DNA of 64,000 nt from Varroa destructor. Lineage: Eukaryota; Arthropoda; Arachnida; Mesostigmata; Varroidae. Position 1 is the stretch's first letter. Every line of letters starts with the position of its first letter. Under the pieces are notes generated by a model. That model was given only the letters and a program-made list of their open reading frames with translations, was not told the origin of the DNA and made no database searches. The stretch covers positions 51,520,486 through 51,584,485 of the forward strand of contig NW_019211456.1 in NCBI RefSeq assembly GCF_002443255.2, read 5' to 3'. A program made the position numbers and the translations under genes. Shown in pieces: positions 27,588 to 41,019 of the stretch.

Positions 27588-28894
27588 TTCTGAACCAGCT
27601 TTGTTCTTGTTTTTTTTTTTTATGGGAGAATAGCTGCTTCACTGAGAATGAAGTTCCGAAATGAAATTTTCTGGGGTGGTCTTGTTAGAGGCATCGCGGG
27701 AGGTCGATGTCGATCGCCTCAGGACACATCTCACGAGCGCGCACATTTGCTGTCTCTCTGCACTTTCGGAGCCGTAGCTTTCCTACGACCCAACTTGATT
27801 CTATTGTATGAAGTCGTGAGGTGGGTACTGAGATCGTCTGAAGGATGCGACACAAGCTTTAAGAGCGGCTATCGATCGATAAAGATCATTCGATTCTATT
27901 CATTGTGATATCAATAGGTTTCGCACAAAAAAGCCGTAGACGAGCCGAAATCGTGCAACTATATTGGTAGGCGACAATTTCGGATTAACGCAGATCGAAC
28001 TGATCACAACAAGTGTTCACAGTGATCATGTCGAAGAAGATGCTGTCGCTGAAAATGATGAGGATATGCTGATGAAGATGAAAATGTCTGAGGTCACTCA
28101 TACGATCTTCTTATTGAATTCCGTTTTCATTTTTCTTACACATTACATACGCGCAAACGTTAATCTTACACGAATCAAACATCTTTGTTAGACACCGGAA
28201 GAGTTGTCTTCAACGTTTAGGACACTATGATTAACGGGAGCATGTATCTTATGTCGAAACAACAAGCCTTATCAAACGCGCGATGCCCATGCTATTTATC
28301 TATTAATTGATAGTTTTTCCTACTCAAAAAGGAGTAAGCTATTTCTTCAGAAATCCAATAGCAGAGTTCCGAAATGTAAATAAAACTTACTTTGAACCTT
28401 ACTCTCATGATTCTTCTAATTCACCTATCTGATATTGTTTCGATACAAGATTACCGTCTGTTGTACAAATATTCGTACTTTCGTAGTAGTCTATTATATA
28501 TATTTAATCAAAAAATTCTATATTTAATAAAAAAATATACCAAACGTCACGCTAAGGTTATCTCTAATAAATAGTAATTTATTCGGCGAGTCGTGTATTT
28601 CGATAAATATAATCAGATACCATTATAGTATCTTTTCAACAGGTTTGCCAAAGCTTGTGTAGTAATCAGTAAACGATAATTTACTTCGCCTACGAGCTTC
28701 ATACACGCGTTTACAAAAAAAAAATTCAATTTCCCCTTCCTTCCCATTTAGGTTAGGCCCCTAAATAAGCAAATAAACGAGTTAATCAAGTTACTCTTAT
28801 GTCAAACTTACCGCTTGATTCTAGTAGTAGTAAATCTCAATGTGCATATAATTTTAACATCATGACACATTATAGGACTCCCAATTAGCTATTA

Positions 28895-28899
<5 letters not shown>

Positions 28900-28935
<36 letters not shown>
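28900..28935. repeat. (AT)n microsatellite
   Basis: About 18 alternating AT units in AT-rich intergenic DNA. Confidence 0.9.
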
Positions 28936-28936
<1 letters not shown>

Positions 28937-29239
28937 CAATTAAATATTGATTACAAATCCATATTTTTATTAAATTTAAAAGTACTTCATCCATTAATAT
29001 AGGGCCTGTGTGCTCAAGGTTCGACAAATGCACACTGGCTTTCTAATAACCGTAATACATCAGTTTGTGGTGTCTATAGTATATTATGTACGGTACTAAG
29101 CATCGATTAACCTTCGGTGGTTAAGTAACTTACATCACTTATCCACACCTATATCTATTTATAAAGTTGAACGTTTTTTTTTTCACATCCTCAGGTCCAT
29201 ATCATGGAGAACGATTTTATTCTTGAAGACAATTTGGTT

Positions 29240-29603
29240 GTTAAGTGCCGCAGCCCACTGGGCCCTCCTTAACTGACCGCCTACTACTCCCCGTCTCCTC
29301 CCAATGTCTACGATAGACGAGGACGCAACAAGCAGTAATCCCTTCCCCCAGTCCCACTGTCGCGTCTCATGTAGGCTCAGCCACTCTGACGTGCCGGGGC
29401 AGCCGAATTGAGTCGTTGCGGTGAGCGGCGGCGTTACCCGTTCGCCCGTTGGAAATCACACACAAGCGACCGGCACAGATCAGCACATCATTCACTGCAG
29501 TAAACACGGAATCGACGACACATTACTCACACAACAGGACAGAACAGAAATTGATTGTGCTTTTTTTCGCTGCTTCGGTTTGCTTCACATAGTCGCCACA
29601 ATG
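29240..29603 (+). promoter_or_regulatory. Promoter region and 5' exon of calcineurin B
   Basis: A GC-richer stretch ends in GTCGCCACAATG followed directly by the donor gtacgt at 29604. This gives a 5' untranslated exon of undetermined start (somewhere in about 29240-29480) whose last three bases are the start codon. No TATA box is obvious. The strong translation context (CCACAATG) and the phase-0 donor fit the downstream exon, which starts GGA AAC GAG (GNE...), exactly residue 2 of calcineurin B. Confidence 0.6.
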
Positions 29604-32349
29604 GTACGTAATAGCTTTGGTCACTCAGATGATATTCTTCCGGATACTCATCATACTCCGTTAAGATGATTTTTGTTTACGAGGCGTTTTATTAAAATAT
29701 GTAGTCCTCGTAAAATCTCCCACCTGCATATACTGCTGCTGTCCGCTGTCGCTGCTGCTCGGGTCCGCGTAGAAATTACGCGTATTTAATGCTGGCGGTA
29801 ATGATGGCAAGGTAAATGATCCGCTCCGCGTAACTCACTGCGCAAGTCGCCCTGCTCTAAGCCGCCAACAGCGGCACTAGAAGCAGTCGTAGCAGTAATG
29901 GCAGTGACTGGGAACTGTTGGTAGCACCGTCTGTCTGTCTGTCGAGGACGAGCTGTCTGATGTTATAGTCGAATGCTACTGCGTCCTCGAGGTTTCTAGT
30001 TTCAGTTGCATCGGCCGTCTCTCTATATCGATAATATGAATAGAATTTGTTCCATTCTAATGTTTCGCACATTTCATTAAAACTCCCTACTCGAAAGAGG
30101 AGATTATGTATGCTGCCGGAGAAGAACTGTTTGTTAATCTGTTAATGGAGTTGTGGGTGTTTTCATCAAAAAAAAAAAGTCATGCTTATCACTCGACTGG
30201 CAGTCTGTACTAATTCAACTTTCGAAGATTCTGTTTTTTTTTTCACAAACATTGACGGCTTAGTTTCAAGTTCGTCGTATGACGCTTCAACAGGCTACCC
30301 GAACAAGTAACTAGGATAAAGAATGATCTTCTTATGACGTAATATATAATCTATTTAATAATAACTTACAATAATTAGGTATTATGGTAGCACTCATAGA
30401 GCGCAAAGATTCAAAAAAACAATTTCATAGCATGTTTCTCAGCGTGTATAATATGCGTTCCCATCGAGGTCGGAATACGATCAAGCAATGAGGCGAACAT
30501 TATTTTGAGGTTTCTTCAAGTACATATTACATATTTACAAAACAAATACAGTTTATAAAGTCGGTATCGACCAATGAGGTTTAGTCCGAGTAAATTTTGT
30601 AGTGGCAAGCGTTACGGAATGTTGAATGACGATTTAGTTTCTCTTGTTTAGTTTATATAGAGGGCCGTTGAGATATTACACACATTTTATGAACGGAATT
30701 TATACAAATAATAATAATGTATGTGTTTTGGGGCGTAGCTAAAACCAGCATTTTTTTTTGTTTCAAGAAAACGAGAGCTATAATAAAATACCTGTTTTGT
30801 AAAATATATTACGGCAGGAGGAGAAATGGATCGATTTAATCAAACAAAATCATTCTGAATATATTCTCTTAACAATTGCAATTCCGAATAGAGCTATGGC
30901 CTGCGGCCGGAATCCTTAGAGATACATAGTAGCAGGTACATTATTTTAGCGAGTGGGATTTCTCAATGCATATTTTCGCATCTTATCTGTTTACTATTAC
31001 AATATTTAAAATACTTTTATATTTTCTGTGTACATATCTTGTAATAAAGTGTTTCAACTTAACTGAAGCATCTCTTGATCGAGATCTAACTTGGAACCAA
31101 AAAGAAATATACGAAATCGTTACGTACTTAGTGATATAATTTGTCACCCTAAATATTCAAAATAAAAAATCTGGTGTATGTGTGCGGCGGAAGCAACACA
31201 TTCGCACACAGGTATTTGCAATCGTAAGGAGTAAGAGCTCAAAAACAGTGAAACTTGGGTGTGGTGCATATCTACATTGGTGGCTCTTTAATCTCTGACG
31301 CATTTTTTGATGGATAATATATAATATCGCGTTCAAAGGCATTCGTTTCTAATTGCAATTTCACCTAATTATCCTTCGCGAGAGAAAAAGTTTAGTGGTT
31401 TTGTAGCAGAAACAAGTAAATGCCTGACCGCGAAGCTGCTAATTGCAAATTTAAGACCCTCGTGTGGTACATATGTTTTTTGCAACAATCCTGTACAAGT
31501 CATTATAAGAATGTTATTATAGTGCTTACTTTTTGCTTTTATATACGAATCTGTTGTCCTGCAGGGAAACGAGACGTCGCTACCGATGGAGATGTGCTCG
31601 ACGTTTGACGCCGAGGAAATCAAGCGTCTGGGGAAACGGTTCAAGAAGCTGGACCTGGACAACTCGGGCTCGCTGTCCATCGACGAGTTTATGTCTCTGC
31701 CCGAGCTGCAGCAGAATCCTCTCGTCCAACGTGTCATCGACATCTTTGATACAGACGGAAACGGCGAGGTCGACTTTAAAGGTAACTAACTCATCAAATC
31801 AGGTTTACAGACACTGCAGAAACTTATTGTCTTTGAATGTTTGGGCACGCGTTTTTGCAGCGTTAATTTTCGCTTATATGTGATAAAGCAATAGACGGTT
31901 GCTAGGAGTTTGATCTGGTTGTAAATCATCGGCTTTAAAACAAGTTGAGCCCCCTACGCAAGTCTCATTTCTAAGATTCTTGCTCGTAACAACCTGATCA
32001 TACGTTTTGTTGAGCGGTTTGTATTTTTCTATTTTCACTTTATTTGTTTTCTTCAGAGTTTATCCAGGGGGTCAGTCAGTTCAGCGTAAAGGGAGATAAG
32101 GAAGGAAAGCTCCGGTTCGCGTTTCGGATCTATGATATGGACAATGATGGCTTTATCTCAAATGGCGAACTCTTTCATGTTCTCAAGATGATGGTTGGCA
32201 ACAACTTAAAAGAAGCGCAGCTACAACAGATTGTCGACAAGACGATCTTGTTTGCTGACAAAGACGAAGATGGTCGAATATCATTCGAGGAGTTTTGCTC
32301 CGTTGTTGGCAATACCGATATTCATAAAAAAATGGTCGTTGATGTTTAA
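29601..32349 (+). CDS. CanB: Calcineurin regulatory subunit B (EF-hand, N-myristoylated), 3 coding exons
   Basis: Regulatory subunit of the Ca2+/calmodulin-dependent phosphatase calcineurin; it binds four Ca2+ and clamps the catalytic A subunit. Coding exons: 29601-29603 (ATG only), 31565-31781, 32057-32349 (TAA at 32347). The protein is 170 aa, the same as animal orthologues. MGNETS at the N terminus is the myristoylation signal. The four EF-hand loops are [12 protein letters not shown] (31-42), [12 protein letters not shown] (63-74), [12 protein letters not shown] (100-111) and [12 protein letters not shown] (141-152). It also has [30 protein letters not shown] and the invariant end HKKMVVDV. 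Splice sites: gtacgt/ctgcag and gtaact/cttcag. Exons 2 and 3 are certain. The one-codon exon 1, about 1.96 kb upstream, is inferred from phase, Kozak context and donor quality; another upstream exon cannot be excluded. Confidence 0.93.
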
Positions 32350-33800
32350 TCAGGCGCAACAAAAATCAACAAGTTTCCAGCAACAATTATTAGTATTTGG
32401 CTTTATAAAGTTGAACTGGTAGGTACGGTTCAACTCCTAACTTAACAAGTGACTAAACGGTTTGACGAGGTATCAAGAATAGCACATAATAGGCGAACAC
32501 TCATATAATGCAGGACGCCTTTAAGTTGGCCATGTCCTTTCAGTATAACAACAGGACGAGAGCACAGTGTACACATAGACACAACAGGTGCCGCAGTAAT
32601 AGCACCAGAAAAAGAAGAAGAAAAACACCAGCTCGACGATAGATTCTAGACTTATCCGCGACTCCTTTGCCTGTTCTAGCAAAGTTGTTAAGGGTTGCGT
32701 TTATAGTAAACCGACGACCAATGGCTGCCAGCTAAATCAATAGACAGCATCAAGTCTGCATGAAGAATTAAGCAGTTAGTAATGAAAGGAGCTGTAACGA
32801 AGTATTGAGCCTGTTGAATCATGTAGCAAGTTTTGTATTCGGACGACGCACGGAAAAATGCACGAATGCAAAAGACAACGCCAACCAGTATGATATCGGC
32901 GATAATTACGATTTAGAACGTTGAATAGCAGATGAAGAGCATTATGCTGAGACAACGAAGATATTATTATAGCTGTTTTTGCATGCTGTAATTATAAAGG
33001 AAAAAGTAGTCAAAATCGTCTGCTTTCGAAGTTATGCGATGAAGAATTTCATAACCCAAAAAAAGCAGAAAGTGAAGCTTCGAGAACGTGGAAGAGTGTG
33101 AAGAAAATGGAAAGAGATGGACAGAGTGCCAAGGTGCCGTCAAGAAACCTTCAGGGAGAGAAATAAAGCAAAGGTGAAGAACACATAGTTATGATTATGC
33201 TGATACTGATGCTGATACATAGCGATGATGATGGTGACAATGACACCAAAACAGCCTCTAGCTTTATTTGAACCCCAACAACCCCGATGCTGCCTACCCC
33301 GGCAACAGAATTACGATAGTGACATCAATACGATAACAACAAAATCAAAAACGAGTGGAAAAAGTTTGAAGTGATTAAAGGCGAAAGCAGATGATAAAGC
33401 GGAATTGGAAAAGGAAAAGATCAGCAATAATAACAATAAAAGCAGCAAGATCGGAATTGAGTCCTTGAGCTAAAACGGGACCCATCATTCGTCTCAGAGG
33501 CCGAAATGACGACGACACCGCATGTAACAGTCATTATTGTTACCTACCTTAGTTCCAATCTTCTCAGTTTACGCTGTTCGCTGACTCTGTTGTAGTGGCG
33601 CAAGTCTACGTAACCTGTCACTTACATAGTGTGTTAATTATCATCAAAATGATGAACCACTTACGTAGGGGAACACGTAACGTAATTCAATGCGCGCCGT
33701 TCAACGTTCCGCAACGTGCAATGCTATTTGCGCGCTGCCCGCGCTCCCTCTGGACGTAGAGTTAGCGCATTCTTGACACATAACACCAAAAACACTTCAG

Positions 33801-33831
33801 CAACAACAACAACAACATAATAATAATAATA
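33801..33831. repeat. (CAA)n/(TAA)n microsatellite
   Basis: Five to six caa units run into four to five taa units, inside the A-rich 3' flank of calcineurin B. Confidence 0.8.
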
Positions 33832-33940
33832 GTAATCATGAAAGAAAGAAGATATTTGTAATACTTTTGAAGAGCAACGAGCACAAATATGAAAAAAAAA
33901 CATACGCTGTCACATACTGAAACTGACGAGCCAATTTAGT

Positions 33941-33969
33941 CACTCACTCACTCATTCACTCACTCACTG
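33941..33969. repeat. (CACT)n microsatellite
   Basis: Imperfect tandem cact/cattcact units, about seven copies. Confidence 0.75.
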
Positions 33970-34136
33970 AACAGGTTCATGAGGGCAAACATGACGACGT
34001 TCTTGATGATCAAAATGCAGAAAATAGCAGCGCGAAAGCAACTCGTACACCGACACGCAATCGCTGAAGCTTACGTAAATCTCTATTCAACATTGTCTAA
34101 TGATATAACTGATACGTAACATGCGGTAAACTCGGT

Positions 34137-34162
34137 TGACAGACAGACAAACAGACAGACAG
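34137..34162. repeat. (GACA)n microsatellite
   Basis: Tandem gaca units with one interruption (gacaaaca). A related ctgt/gtct run occurs at 29929-29943. Confidence 0.75.
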
Positions 34163-34838
34163 TTGGGAATGCCTGCGCATGGGGCCATCAACGTGGCGAC
34201 TATGAAGCAAAGTTGCGGTGGTGGCCATCTTAGATAAGCTAATTTTTAACAAAAACCAGAGCAAGGAAAAGGCAGCGGCGACGACAACAACGACAATAAC
34301 CAATAATGAATGAGATTTAGGGGTGGAGAATTTCAGTCGTTTGTGTATATCTAGCAATCGCGAGCGATTGAAAATACGAAGAATATTCTTTACATACGTT
34401 TTATGTATACAGGTACACAAAATGTATATGTATGCAGAATAATAATCATCGTAGCAGAAACGGCAGAAGCAGCAGCGATATCAACATTAACAATTATCAG
34501 TGATGGAGAAACTCCCTAAGGAGAATGTACATAAGCAAGAGCAAGCAAAACACTCGAAACATCACGCGTCGAAAATCACAATTGAGCATCCAAGAAAATT
34601 TCCGACATTCCAGATCTATTCTACTCTCATTGTACAGCTGCTATGTGTAATATTAATAGTACAGAAAAATGGAAAAGTCAAAATAAAAGAAATGAGTAAG
34701 CTAGAAAGACGACCATAAAAAGGGGGGCTTATCAAACTAATATACAACCAAATACAAAGATCTCGTGGGAGTCTAAATAGGAAAAAAGAATTGTAGGAAA
34801 TAAGTTTTTGCGTAAAACTGTGTTCACACCCGCAATGA

Positions 34839-34871
34839 ACACACACACACACAGACACACACTCACACGCT

Positions 34872-34917
<46 letters not shown>
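34839..34917. repeat. Compound (CA)n/(TA)n microsatellite
   Basis: An interrupted CA tract (34839-34894, with agac and actc interruptions) runs directly into a TA tract to 34917. Confidence 0.9.
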
Positions 34918-36445
34918 GTAATTCCCTAACGTCAGATTAATATCAGTCGCCGGCGAAATATATGAACTGATATTTCTTTTTTAATTTTATTTTATATTAT
35001 CATAAAAAATATATATACATATATACATAGTACACTGCCGCCCTAGTCATAAAGAGGATGGTGATGAAATAATAGTAATGAAAGTGGCATGAACAGATGC
35101 ATAAGTTGAGAATGAGAGTTCGCGAGAGAAGGATGGGAGCGAGAGAGAAAAAGTGACGAAATTTTGTTTGATAATGTTTAACAACAAAAGAAAAGCAAGT
35201 CAAGGTGACACTCAAAAGGCAGAGATATATGAAATGCAGTCTGCGAACTGAGCAGTGGGCACTGACGGCGGCAAACGGTGCAGGAAGAGAAACAGCGTGA
35301 AATGGAGGACGAGTAAGGAGAAAAAAGATAGAAGAAGTGCTTGTCAGGGAAAGTAAAGAGGAAACTCGGCCGACACCTGGAACTGTAGCTAGAGAGATAC
35401 GATGTGACATATTGTCAGTGTTTAACCGTCCTACGGAGATTACATCAAACGTTAAACATAACAAATTCGACAGGGGGTGGCGTCAAAGAGAAACGGGAAA
35501 AGGAATTTTTCTAGTTGTAATTATCTCGTAGATATTTTGGGATCGCAATCGACCGGAAAGTCATATATTCGACCGAGATTACAAAATTAATACATTGCTT
35601 GCAAGGACGATGGAAGACAGATGTTCAGTCTGGTATCGGGGGAGCGAGTTGAAATCTAAAATTAGAAAAATTTGACGAAACGTAATGAAAAAAATAGAAC
35701 AGTTGAAAGAAGAACATTGGAATAAACGACATAAATGAACAGGATGTGTCGGACGGAGAGTAAGCCCTGAGGCGGTTTCATCTTGCCACACGCCCCTAGT
35801 CCCTCAGTCAGTCAACTTACCCCTCGCTAGAATATTCTCTTACATAGTAGATCGAATATATATATAACAATAAGATGAGCGATGAATCAGACTAATGAAT
35901 ACGAGAACCAAAAAAACCTCAACTTATTAAAAACAGCGTCAGAAGCTCGAGCAACAAAAGCTGAACGAATCGAAAAGCTTCATGAGCTCAATAGTGGAGC
36001 ACGGTTCATTCGTTTTTGCCATTTGATGAAATGTGGCATACTTTAGAGGAAGAAATTGTATTGTCTTTATTTATACTTTTACCCCACTTCTATGCTTTGT
36101 AATTTTGCTACTTTCCACGTTTTTTATATGATACTGCTAACGCGTTTTTAAATAATTCACGATGTCTCAACATTAATTAATGAATATCGCAAATGTCTAA
36201 ATGGGTTAAAAAATGAGCTGGTGTTCTGCAATAAAGATGAACATGGGTACTAAGCGATACGAACATTATTAAGCTGATGTAAAACAAACGTTGCGTCTAT
36301 TCTGATTTGTTATTTTATAAATGCGACCTTTTTGTGGTTAATAATCTTGCAATTTTTATCGATATGTATTATTTATTGTTTTCAATGTTGTCGAGATTGT
36401 TGCTATAAGTAACCATGATCAAATGTTAGATAAAATCAGGATATA

Positions 36446-36545
36446 NNNNNNNNNNNNNNNNNNNNNNNNNNNNNNNNNNNNNNNNNNNNNNNNNNNNNNN
36501 NNNNNNNNNNNNNNNNNNNNNNNNNNNNNNNNNNNNNNNNNNNNN
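36446..36545. other. Assembly gap, exactly 100 N
   Basis: One hundred consecutive N, a conventional placeholder for a scaffold join of unknown size. The sequence on either side need not be contiguous at the stated distance. Confidence 0.99.
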
Positions 36546-39500
36546 TATCAATAATGTACCCTTAGCTTGCTTACAAGGCAAGCAAAACTATAGATAAATA
36601 CGAATCGGTCAACAACTGGACTGGCAGTTGACAATGTTAGAACTTCACACCAGCAATTGAATCATTATTTTTGTCATAAATGTATTAGCATGATAAATAA
36701 TTACTCCTCTATCAACTATGCCTTTTGCAAAATGCTCATTATAATGGAGTACACAGAATTCATTGAGCCATTTTTTTTCGTAGATTTCCTATATCATCTC
36801 TATATTTTTTTGCTAGACCAATATATAAAAGCGTTGTTAGTTGTTTCACTAACCAAGAAAGGCCGAATCTTCGAACTGAATTTAAATGAGCATGTTACAT
36901 TTAGAATTTAAATCAAACAACTGACAGAATAAGACTTATGTGTTAACAGTTCACAATTTAAACTTGTAAATATCGAATCAAATAAGCAAACGCTGTGGTC
37001 TCCTAATTTACCAGTAATTTATAAAGTGAAAAAACATTTGTAATTTTTTCGCATTATTTATACCTCGGCTCTGATTTAAATACGCGCCTCCGTATTTTAA
37101 AACTTCGTTTATCAAAGGCGGCCTCAGCAAATCCTTTAACAGTTAGTTCTCTATCGTAAAGGGGTAAACTAGTACTGAGCGTCAATCTACAAACATTTTG
37201 TTCGATGTTTTGAGAGAAAAGAATGCTACTAGTAAGCGGCACAAAGTGAACCTTTTTTTATCGGTTTTAAGCCTATAATAATAACCAGAAATTAACAGTA
37301 GGACAAATGTCAAAGAAGTATACTCTATTGCCGCCGTTCTGCTCGACTTATTCTTTTCTGTCACAAGGTTTCTGTAGCACTTTTTTTTCGTAACCACATT
37401 ATCCTATTTCTTAATGCCACATATATTATATCTTATCATAAGTATTTTAATTAATGACCATTTCCGTGACAAAAATTAGCTAAGCTTCCAGCGGCAAAAA
37501 TCCTAGCTTACTTTATTATATTAACTGCTACTCTAGGCTTCTTGCATCTAACTCGAATTCTTTCTCTCTACACTTTGATTATCGTCAAATACTTAATTAT
37601 ACGTATATAAATCTATATACCTATTCCCGCATTGCGCCTTATAGTCAAACAGGAGGGGAGACTAAATGTGCCCATTTGCTACACAGCCATCCTCAGACAT
37701 AAAACATACAGAAGATGACAATGACTTCTGATATATATATATATATATACAATGAAAATAAGCTAGAAGTCATTGTTCTACATTCCACAAAATAGAGGGA
37801 GACATAAATGGTTATATATACACATCCTATATATATTCATACGACACGTATTTGTCTTGTAACAATCGCTTCGAGTTGTTCCCCTTTTCATACCGCTCTT
37901 TACGATAACTAATTATATATAAAAACCATGCTACATACATACATATATATATATACACTCGTAAGTGGTGACTCTGTCCATAGAAGAGTACGAGCGAAAT
38001 GATTGCAGCAATTAATAATGTGCAGTTGAATTTAAATACCAACTAACTTATGAAGTCAATAATAGAATAATAATAAAAAGCCGTGAAGACGACGAGGAAC
38101 AGAAAAAATTTGGATCACTCCAGAAAAAGGCTAAAGTGTAATGGAAAATTGAAAATGTGTAGAATTGATTGCAATAACTTTTCAAGCAAGCAGTTATGAC
38201 ACACAGGCATAACCGTGAATGTATCTACTACGCAGTCGCAATAGGGGAGGCTTTATTTCCTTCGTAAGTATCGCGATGTTTGTGAGTATGTTCCTCGTAA
38301 ACATATCGGCGCCGATATATAAATGGCATGGGTTGTTATTAAGAGTAGATAGGGCTGGATACGGAAAAGACTACGAGGCTAATTTAAGCTGCAAGTCGCA
38401 GAAAATAACAAGTAGTCCCTTAATTGATCTATTCCAGTCCAGGATTATTTCCAAATGATAATCGGAGCTGCAATGAATAGAAAACCCAATAGCGCATGTT
38501 AGACAACTATGAAGTAAGGTATCTCTTACGGCAAAAAAACGCAGCTAATAAATGATCTCAGAAATGCTCGTAATTAAAATTTGAGCGCATGAAGATAATG
38601 TGAGAATAAGCGTGACTGGCTAAAGATAACATACAAGAGAACGATGCTAATAATCATACTTAAACTAACGGAGGTCGTATGAGTGAGAGAAAGATGAATC
38701 GAGGGAGGCGACATATTAAAAACAGGGATTCAAACCGATACACTCAGATCTTTGGAGCTAAAACGCGCGGAAAAAAGTTATTTAAAAAAAAAACGAAACG
38801 ATTGTTCATAGCCGATGAAAGAAGGAAAGCAAACATCAAGACAAATTGTTTGCGACACAGATTAGTTGTTGTTATTTGCTCTTTTATCAGTATCGCTAAA
38901 TATAACTAACGGGCTAGCTTTTCATTACTTGGTACAAACTGTAAACATACGAAATACGGTACGAGAATAATTCTCAGTAATATTGTTGTTGTTGTTACTG
39001 TCATGATTAAAATTTACAGAACACTGCGCAGCGATTGCAAGGTTTTCTAGACCTAACTTATTTACGACTGAAAACGAAACTACAGGGCAGCGAAAGCACT
39101 AAAGACACACAAGATTCCATAAATAAAAATCGAGTAATAATAGCAAAAAGCGACAGCATTCACAAGGATCTCTTTGAAATATGGAGGAGAATATCCTTTT
39201 TCCGTTAAATGAAACATTAACCAATTTTATAATTTTCATCCATCAACCATCACCTAACCCATATGACAAACGATGTCATCACCAAGCCGACGAAGGGCGA
39301 AAACTGAAAGACGTCACAATGAAATAGGTAAAATGAACGAAAAGACCGAAGAACTGGTTATGTTCTTCAGCGAACGCTCGTGCTAAGCAGGACATAGATA
39401 AACGTTACACAAAAAAAGGAAACCAGACAGCCGCTAAACTTCAAATGGCTTTCGAGTGATGAAACACAAGTGAATACTGTGATGCGCTAACAGCATTGAT

Positions 39501-40599
39501 AATAATACTAATTATCGTAGGAATATTTTATCTATACGCTGACAGTAGGAAGACAGAGAGACAACTGAAGTGTGAAAACGCCTGAAGATCTCAGATGTAA
39601 AAGTGAAAATATAGTGTCTACCCACGACAGGCAGTCGATCTCATCTCGAAGAAGGCAAACCTTATAGAAGAGAGAGACATTTTGAAAAAGTTTTCAAACG
39701 TTAAAAACAAATGGAGCATGCAGGAAATGATGATCGCGATATAACAATAATCATACCAAACAAATAATGCGGATACGAACGTGAGGTGAGGCGCAGTACA
39801 GGCGAAGTGCGGTGATCATAGGTGAAGCATATGTATATAGGTGCTTCACAGTATTATTTGCCTGTTATTATTAAAACCACTAGCTTTTTTCTTGAATAAA
39901 TATCAACAACGTTGATCCCGATCTATATTGCCGTCTCTTTGGTTAATAGCGCAGTAATACTACATAAGGTTACGTTGCATTACGTATATATGTTTGCTTA
40001 CTCATACTATCCGCAAGAAAAACTCTATTTTGAAAGAACTAACAATTCCTATCAGATTGAACCAATTACAGCGATAATCGTATCGGACATCGAGACAGAT
40101 CTAACCCTGTAGGTATGCCGATCGTTTGTTATTTTAGTGTAGTTTAGAGAACTACTTTTCCTCGAATTATATCCAGCATCGTTCGATGTTTTTTTGCCTG
40201 CGAATGCTAGAAACGTGCGTATTATATTTCTTTAATTGTTCTGAGCATTTCTAAGAACAGTGACGGAAGTACGACACGTAAATATTCAGTGTGCTTAAAT
40301 AAAGCTTTACATTTGATGTTTTCCAGTTTCTTCTAGCAGTTGGCTCGCAGTAAACGAAAATGCTTCACGCTGAATCAAAACCTCCAAGTTATTTATGAGA
40401 AATGTTTCAGCCCCAACGATTAATTTTAGTTAAATATTCTTCGGATAATCAAACTCAATCAACCCAGTCTTCAATACGTGTTCTGACTTAATAACCAAAC
40501 AGGCAACAAACAACTGGAAGATCCTACATATTGTAGCTTTCATATTTTCTTAATATATTGAGTTACGACGTATAGACATCTATATGTACTCTTCCGGAT
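36546..40599. other. AT-rich non-coding stretch after the gap
   Basis: No supported gene. TA microsatellites at 37731-37749 and about 37940-37957. The + strand is again A-rich at about 38040-39800, resembling the segment before the gap. This may be the same transcribed unit or a separate one. Open frames such as 38679-38909 (Lys/Arg-rich) look like by-products of A-rich sequence. Confidence 0.4.
37731..37749. repeat. (AT)n microsatellite
   Basis: About nine to ten AT units. Confidence 0.8.
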
Positions 40600-41019
40600 G
40601 TACGAACTGTTAAAAACCCCGCTCAAAACCCTGGTTGCTGTGTTTTGGCGCTCCACCGCTGGCTGTTTGATGGCGCTGGGGTCGTGAGGCGAGTTCGCCA
40701 GCCAGTAGTGGCAATATAGCAGCACCCGCTATCGCGAATAGGAAACGGACATCTTTGCTTCAATGGTGATGCTGCTACTGCTATCGATTCTGCTGCTCGC
40801 TGCGCCCTGTGTGAGTGAATGAGTGAGTGAGCGAGCGAGTGGTGCGCAAGCGAACGAACGAGCGCTGTCCGTAGTTGAATTGGGTTGTATTGCAGCAGGG
40901 GGCTGTCTGGGTACAGCAGGCCAATGCGGAGACCAGAAAATCGTTAGAGAGCGCGCTCTGACACTTCAGCGTTTACACTCCGACCGAAATCAGCCTTCTG
41001 GAGCCACTACGCACCACAC
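40600..41019 (+). promoter_or_regulatory. GC-richer island with GAGT/GAGC repeats; possible promoter and 5' exon of the Mextli-like gene
   Basis: GC content rises over 40600-41019, with ctgctgct-type triplets at 40770-40800 and a (GAGT)n/(GAGC)n run at 40810-40841. The segment ends CACCACAC followed by a good donor, gtgagt, at 41020. It lies on the right strand about 2.7 kb upstream of the Mextli-like start codon, whose exon has acceptor-like sites (for example ccttgcag near 43718) in its 5' UTR. The linkage is inferred from position and splice-site quality only. Confidence 0.35.

Larger units (their letters stand above)
17560..29239. other. Long intergenic stretch, no supported gene
   Basis: About 11.7 kb between AGA and calcineurin B. 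It begins with the AGA 3' UTR, including a TAA/ATA run at 17600-17620. Open frames at 20218-20502, 22589-23041, 23104-23421 and 26054-26428 were read and match nothing I know. They lack clear ATG and splice context, and overlapping frames on the other strand are equally open. GC-richer patches occur near 20100-20500, 22900-23400 and 24120-25060. Microsatellites and a strong hairpin are listed separately. Confidence 0.4.
32350..36445 (+). other. A-rich 3' flank of calcineurin B, probably a long 3' UTR
   Basis: No coding exon. From about 32500 to 35600 the + strand is strikingly A-rich and T-poor (many agaa, gaaaa and caacaa runs), unlike DNA upstream of the gene. This is the sort of strand bias expected of a long transcribed 3' UTR. 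Candidate AATAAA signals occur (for example near 33164 and 36229), but none can be chosen by eye. It contains several simple repeats listed separately and ends at the assembly gap. Confidence 0.4.
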
